Assembly: GCF_005048265.1 (NCBI RefSeq)
Contig: NZ_SUNH01000006.1
Span: 150,132-214,131 of the forward strand
Length of the DNA stretch: 64,000 nt
Reading direction: 5' to 3'
Source of the DNA: Paracoccus hibiscisoli
GTDB lineage: Bacteria > Pseudomonadota > Alphaproteobacteria > Rhodobacterales > Rhodobacteraceae
The translations under genes and the position numbers were made by a program. Positions 60,515 to 64,000 of this stretch are shown piece by piece (positions within the stretch are counted from its first letter, which is position 1; the number at the start of each line of letters is the position of its first letter). The notes under the pieces were generated by a model. The model did not search any database, was not told the DNA's origin, and saw only the letters and a program-made list of their open reading frames with translations.

Positions 60515-61215
60515 AGCAGCGCCGCGCGGTCCCCGGCCAGCCCGATGACCATCGCGGCGTCAAAGCCCCCCTCGACCTGGGTCACCTCGGCATAGGCGCC
60601 CTGCCCCGCCCGGCGCGCGATGCCATCCTGATCGTTGAAGATCCGGCCCCGCGTGCTGGCGCGGGCATAATCGGGCAGCTGGTCAAACACCGCCCGGCTG
60701 AAGCGGTCGGGGAAAAAGATCTGGCCGGTCAGCAGGTCGCGCTGACCCAGCAGCACCTTGAAATGCACATGCGCCGTGCGACCGCGATACCAGCCCGGCC
60801 AGATGCTGCGAAACGCCACGCGCCCGGCCTGATTGGTCATCTGCGCGCCCCGCAGGAACGTCGCCCCGCGCATGTCGCCCTGTTCCTGCCCCGGATAGCC
60901 GCTGTAATTGCCCTGCGCATCGCAATGCCAGACATCGACACGCGCCCCTTCGATCGGGCGGCAGGCGGCATCCACGACCTGCAGCCGCAGCGCCATCGGG
61001 TGGCCCCGCTTGCCGTCGCGGATGTCGCCGCGCATCAGGCGGGGGTCGAAATAGAACGGCCCCTCGGTCGTCCGGGGCGTCAGCTGGCAGACATTCGCGG
61101 CGATCAGATGGGCGGCGCGGGCCTCCTGCGCCAGCGCCTGCCCCACCGCGCCGATCCCCAGGACCGACGGGGCGGCCAGGGCCAGGCTTTGCAACAGCTG
61201 ACGGCGGTCGATCAT
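60511..61215 (-). CDS. Secreted intradiol ring-cleavage dioxygenase
   Basis: Fe(III) catechol-type dioxygenase, 234 aa, with a Tat-like signal (MIDRRQLLQSLALAAPSVLG, cleavage near ALAQ). Catalytic features: the first Tyr in YSGYPGQ, the second in IWPGWYRGRTAHVHFK together with the HxH ligands, and RVDVWHCDAQG. It resembles the protocatechuate 3,4-dioxygenase beta-like exported intradiol family found in many bacteria and fungi, which open catechols outside the cytoplasm. Converges with the YSC84-like gene; downstream of a GntR regulator on the same strand, 67 bases away. Confidence 0.88.
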   Translation of the reverse strand: MIDRRQLLQSLALAAPSVLGIGAVGQALAQEARAAHLIAANVCQLTPRTTEGPFYFDPRLMRGDIRDGKRGHPMALRLQVVDAACRPIEGARVDVWHCDAQGNYSGYPGQEQGDMRGATFLRGAQMTNQAGRVAFRSIWPGWYRGRTAHVHFKVLLGQRDLLTGQIFFPDRFSRAVFDQLPDYARASTRGRIFNDQDGIARRAGQGAYAEVTQVEGGFDAAMVIGLAGDRAALL

Positions 61216-61282
61216 GGCGGCATCTCCTGTGGTGCGCGGCCCATGATGCCCGCCCGGGCCCCGGCGCAAAGTCACATTGCCG

Positions 61283-61927
61283 TCAGGCCCCCTCGGTCGA
61301 GGTCAGGTGCCGCAACCCATGCGTCACATCCGCCCGCACCGCCAGGCGCAGCGCAGGTTCGTCGCCCGCGCGCAGGGCGGCCAGGATCATCCGGTGATGG
61401 CGCGGCGGCTCGTTGCGTTTGACGCGCCCATACAGCGCCCGCATCGTCGGCCCCAGCTGCAGCCATATGGTCTCCAGCATGGCCAGCATGGCCGGGGCCT
61501 GGGCGCGCAGATACAGCATCCGGTGGAATTCCAGGTTGCAGCGGATATAGCCCACCGCGTCATGACGCTCGACCGCGTCGGCGATGCGGCCGTTCATCAG
61601 TGCCAGCCGGTCGATCAGCGCGAAATGCGCGCGCGGCAGGGCGCGGGCGGCCAGCTCGGGCTCGATCAGGGCGCGCAGCGCGGCCAGCTCCTCGATGCGG
61701 TCGTCGGTCAGCGCGGGCGTGGCGACCCGGCCCGACCCCGACAGGGTCAGCGCGCCCTCGGCCACCAGGCGGCGGACAGCCTCGCGGGCGGGGGTCATGG
61801 ACAGGTGGTGATCGCGGGCGATGCCGCGCAGGGTCAGCGCGCGGCCGGGCGGCAGCTCTCCCAGCATGATCTGGCTGCGAAGGCTGCGATACAGGCGTTC
61901 ATGCGCGGTGGGATCGGTGGGGCTCAT
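61283..61927 (-). CDS. GntR-family (FCD) transcriptional regulator
   Basis: A 214-residue regulator. N-terminal winged HTH: ERLYRSLRSQIMLGELPPGR, LRGIARDHHLSMTPAREAVR, RLVAEGALTLSG. C-terminal FCD domain (residues about 75-210) with metal-binding-type His in CNLEFHRMLYL, GPTMRALYG, and RHHRMILAALRAG. FCD GntR proteins sense carboxylic acids. Co-directional with the intradiol dioxygenase, so it may regulate that gene. Start at MSPTDPTAHER (AAGG upstream); GTG eight codons upstream is possible. An 8-base palindrome GTGATCAC lies at 61937-61944. Confidence 0.88.
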   Translation of the reverse strand: MSPTDPTAHERLYRSLRSQIMLGELPPGRALTLRGIARDHHLSMTPAREAVRRLVAEGALTLSGSGRVATPALTDDRIEELAALRALIEPELAARALPRAHFALIDRLALMNGRIADAVERHDAVGYIRCNLEFHRMLYLRAQAPAMLAMLETIWLQLGPTMRALYGRVKRNEPPRHHRMILAALRAGDEPALRLAVRADVTHGLRHLTSTEGA

Positions 61928-61936
61928 GGCCTTGGT

Positions 61937-61944
61937 GTGATCAC
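61937..61944. promoter_or_regulatory. Palindrome GTGATCAC upstream of the GntR gene
   Basis: Eight-base perfect palindrome ten bases before the GntR start, in TTGGTGTGATCACGAATC. Possible autoregulatory operator; too short to be sure. Confidence 0.3.
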
Positions 61945-61958
61945 GAATCACCGCCCCG

Positions 61959-62654
61959 TCAATCGCGGAAGCGCCACAGCATCAGATCGCCGCCCTGGGC
62001 ACGCAGCCAGGCCCTGTGGGGGGCATGGCCCGGCATCAGCGCCTCGACCTGCGCCCAGAACCGGGCCGAGTGGTCCATATGCGCCAGATGCGCGACCTCA
62101 TGGGCGGCGACATAGTCCAGTACCGCGGGCGGCGCCATCGCCAGACGCCAGCTGAACATCAGCCGCCCGTCATGGGTGCAGCTGCCCCAACGCGACCGCG
62201 TGTCGCGCAACACGATCGCCCGATAGGGCCGCCCCAGGTCGGCCGACAGCCGGTCGCAGGCCGCCCGCAGCCGCAGCAGCGCCAGCTGTTTCAACCAGGC
62301 GGCGGCCGTGCTGCCCACGGGTCGGCCCTGCGGTACCAGCAGGCGGTCACCGTCGATCCGGGGGCGGCACAGGTCGGCGGGCGTCAGGATCAGCGCTCGC
62401 CCCTCGACCGGCAGGGCGGCGCCCGCGACCGCCTGCGCCCGGGCGGGCAGACGCGCCACCGCCGCCCGCAGCCAGTCGCGGCGCGACCGCGCAAAATCCT
62501 GACCCTGCGACAGCGGCACGCCGACCGGCAGCGTCAGCACCGGGTCCGACCCGTCGCGCGGCACCCGCAGCGTCATCCGACGCGCGCGCCCCGAGCGGCG
62601 CAGCTGCACCGCCAGCCCCTCTTCGATGGTGATCCGCTGATCCACGCTTGCCAT
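61959..62654 (-). CDS. M48-like metallopeptidase, YgjP/SprT-type (DUF45)
   Basis: A 231-residue cytoplasmic protein of the YgjP family. The zinc motif is YVAAHEVAHLAHMDHSARFW (HExxH form HEVAH plus a third His), followed by LMPGHAPHRAWLR. N-terminal part includes RSGRARRMTLRVP and LPVGVPLSQGQDFARSRRDW typical of the family; LRDTRSRWGSCTHDGRLMFS precedes the zinc site. Metal-dependent hydrolase of unknown substrate. Independent gene; the next, on the opposite strand, is the FYDLN protein. Confidence 0.88.
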   Translation of the reverse strand: MASVDQRITIEEGLAVQLRRSGRARRMTLRVPRDGSDPVLTLPVGVPLSQGQDFARSRRDWLRAAVARLPARAQAVAGAALPVEGRALILTPADLCRPRIDGDRLLVPQGRPVGSTAAAWLKQLALLRLRAACDRLSADLGRPYRAIVLRDTRSRWGSCTHDGRLMFSWRLAMAPPAVLDYVAAHEVAHLAHMDHSARFWAQVEALMPGHAPHRAWLRAQGGDLMLWRFRD

Positions 62655-62751
62655 GCCCGCCTCGGCCTGCCAGATAAAGCCTTTGACACCCTCTGGCCGC
62701 TATGGCAGGGGAACGCCCGATTTCCCCTAATCGCGGCTGAAGGAGAATACC

Positions 62752-63069
62752 ATGCCCAAAGAGGAATGGGGCACCAAACGCCTGTGCCCGCATTGCGCGA
62801 CCCGGTTCTATGATCTCAAGGCCGATCCGATGACCTGCCCGGCCTGCGGCAACACGTTCAGCGTGGACAGCCTGACCGATGGCCGCGGCAAGACCCTGGT
62901 GACCGAAAAGACCGTGGCCGCCACCGAAGACGACGACCTTGTCGACGACGAGGAGGACATCGCCGATGACGCCGCCGAGATCGACGACGATCTGCTGGAG
63001 GAGGACGATGACGACGGCGACGTGTCGCTGGACGACATCGCCGATGTCGCCGGCGACGAAGAAGAATAA
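62752..63069 (+). CDS. FYDLN acid-domain protein (TIGR02300 family)
   Basis: A 105-residue protein specific to alphaproteobacteria. A zinc-ribbon-like N terminus: GTKRLCPHCATRFYDLKADP and TCPACGNTF contain two CxxC pairs and the FYDL signature; the rest is very acidic (runs of Asp/Glu, e.g. DDDLVDDEEDIADDAAEIDD). Start MPKEEWGTKR with SD AAGGAGA. Function unknown; a transcription or RNA-linked role is only a guess from the zinc ribbon and acid tail. Confidence 0.9.
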   Translation: MPKEEWGTKRLCPHCATRFYDLKADPMTCPACGNTFSVDSLTDGRGKTLVTEKTVAATEDDDLVDDEEDIADDAAEIDDDLLEEDDDDGDVSLDDIADVAGDEEE

Positions 63070-63074
63070 GACCC

Positions 63075-63103
63075 AAGGCCGCGCCCCAAAGGCGCGGCCT
63101 TTT
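63075..63103 (+). terminator. Terminator of the FYDLN gene
   Basis: Eleven-base stem AAGGCCGCGCC / GGCGCGGCCTT with loop CCAAA, followed by TT, six bases after the stop codon. Confidence 0.85.
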
Positions 63104-63260
63104 CCATTGCGGCACCGCGCCTTGGGGCTGTTTTTCCGGCCCTGCGACGGGCGCATCGAAAATCTCTCCGGGGCTGCGGATTTTCCGCTTGCGCCCCGCG
63201 CCGCCCCCCCCTATAGACCCCACACGCGGCGGCGCTGAAGCGCTTCGCGGACCTCACGGT

Positions 63261-63336
<76 letters not shown>

Positions 63337-63414
63337 TTTACATATTATCGTTTCAGTTCAATAAATTAGAGCTAGATTTATGCCTAGCTGCTTAGGTTCA
63401 GGACTCGTTCTTGA

Positions 63415-63864
63415 TCACAGCCAGAACAGGACGGTTACGGCCAATGCGATTGCGGAGAGGTAGGTTTCCGGGCACCTGTCGTAACGCGTGGCGACACGTC
63501 TGCAGTCCTTCAGACGACCGAACATGATCTCGATACGATTGCGCCTTTTATAGCGCCGCTTGTCGTATTTTACGGTCTTTTTGCGGGATTTCCGGCCGGG
63601 GATGCAGGCGCTTATCCCTTTGTCTTCCAACGCTTCTCGCAGCCAGTCGGCGTCATATCCCCTGTCAGCCAGAAACTAGTCCGCCTTCGGCAAGCTGCCC
63701 AACAGTGCTGCCGCACCGGTGTAATCGCTGACCTGCCCTGCCGAGATGTGGAACCGGATGGGACGGCCTTTCGCATCGGTGACAGCATGCAGCTTCGTGT
63801 TCATGCCGCCTTTCGTTCGGCCGATCTGGCGACCCCGCCCCCCTTTTTCGCGCGCAGGCTGCAA
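63415..63864 (-). pseudogene. IS5/IS427 transposase orfB, interrupted by an in-frame amber codon
   Basis: C-terminal half of the transposase. Reads QPAREKGGRGRQIGRTKGGM, then LHAVTDAKGRPIRFHISAG, QVSDYTGAAALLGSLPKAD, then TAG at 63678-63676, then FLADRGYDADWLREALEDKG, KTVKYDKRRYKRRNRIEIM, and YDRCPETYLSAIALAVTV. The catalytic Asp (DRGYD) lies after the amber, and the conserved residue at the stop is normally Trp (TGG), so a single G-to-A change explains it. Without suppression the transposase is truncated. Entered by -1 frameshift from orfA at the A5G6 run (63838-63848). Confidence 0.85.
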
Positions 63865-64000
63865 GCCGTGCGATGCGCCTGCAGATACGTGGCATCGATC
63901 ATGATCGTCTTGGGATCGGCGCCTTCGGCGGCCAGACCGACCATGATCCGCGCGAAGACCCCATTATCGCTCCAACGCTTCCAGCGATTGTAGAGCGTCT
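63801..64000 (-). CDS. IS5/IS427 transposase orfA, partial
   Basis: N-terminal half of the transposase, 5' end beyond the window. Visible residues: TLYNRWKRWSDNGVFARIMV, GLAAEGADPKTIMIDATYLQ, AHRTACSLRAKKGG, ending GVARSAERKAA and TGA at 63803-63801. First catalytic Asp in MIDATYLQAH. The A-run then G-run at the KKGG codons (63848-63838) allows -1 slippage into orfB, the usual IS427-group arrangement. Confidence 0.85.
   Translation of the reverse strand, partial: TLYNRWKRWSDNGVFARIMVGLAAEGADPKTIMIDATYLQAHRTACSLRAKKGGGVARSAERKAA

Larger units (their letters stand above)
63398..64000 (-). mobile_element. IS5-family (IS427 group) insertion sequence, running off the right edge
   Basis: The minus strand carries an orfA/orfB transposase pair typical of IS427-group elements. 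The 3' end of the element is near 63398-63420, where GTTCAGGACTCGTTCTTGAT follows the orfB stop and resembles the end of the decayed copy near 51930. The opposite end is outside the window. Sequence quality is far better preserved than in the other two copies, so it is a recent insertion, though orfB has an amber codon. Transposition would use a DDE transposase. Confidence 0.88.

Overview
The window is about 64 kb of a high-GC alphaproteobacterial chromosome. The family content points to Rhodobacterales, most likely Paracoccus or a close relative: a membrane-anchored cytochrome c552 (CycM type), a FYDLN acid-domain protein, GlcDEF, an F1-only atp operon, and the short intergenic repeat with core TTCTTCTTCA-N3-AAATATCC that I associate with this order. 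The assignment is inference from recognised families, not from a database search. Most of the window is dense housekeeping sequence. Long open frames opposite real genes are codon-bias shadows and are left out.

Layout. 1-5.0 kb (minus): a yejABEF-type peptide ABC importer, its ATPase cut by the left edge. 5.2-9.4 kb: cytochrome c552, prephenate dehydratase, an SRPBCC protein and a CpdB-like nucleotidase. 9.4-14.7 kb (plus): 4.5S/SRP RNA, a membrane-embedded spermidine-synthase-like protein, a HAD phosphatase and dnaX-ybaB-recR. 14.7-19.1 kb (minus): Hsp20 and glycolate oxidase glcDEF. 19.2-25.4 kb: a DUF599 membrane protein converging with an MFS exporter, two small envelope proteins, an alpha/beta hydrolase, ZapA with a coiled-coil neighbour, and a BCCT transporter. 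25.6-29.2 kb: hisB-hisH, adenine deaminase, cmk. 29.4-32.2 kb: an orphan LuxR-type regulator and rpsB-tsf. 32.4-40.0 kb: KDPG aldolase with an MFS carrier, xseA, purD, prs, a 2-hydroxychromene-2-carboxylate isomerase-like protein with an alpha/beta hydrolase, and an H-type lectin-domain gene that seems to carry a nonsense codon at position 2.

40.1-41.6 kb is a gene desert holding an IS5-family transposase relic. 41.65-50.9 kb holds clpA, a glyoxalase II with a divergent methyltransferase, and the F1 operon atpHAGDC. 51.0-52.9 kb is a second desert, with a nearly full-length but decayed IS5/IS427-type transposase. 52.9-58.1 kb (minus) is mfd-pabB-pabC, translationally coupled. 58.2-63.1 kb: a membrane protein divergent from hemB, a YSC84-like lipoprotein, a Tat-exported intradiol dioxygenase with a GntR regulator, a YgjP-type metallopeptidase, and the FYDLN protein. 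The window ends with tRNA-Ala(GGC) and an IS5/IS427-type element running off the right edge; it has a classical A5G6 frameshift site but an in-frame amber codon in orfB.

I found no CRISPR array, phage, toxin-antitoxin pair or clearly new multi-gene system. The observations most worth checking are the lectin gene with ATG-TAG, the intergenic-type repeat that seems to be in frame inside glcE, the LuxR solo lacking the usual signal-binding aromatics, and the three IS5 copies at graded stages of decay.
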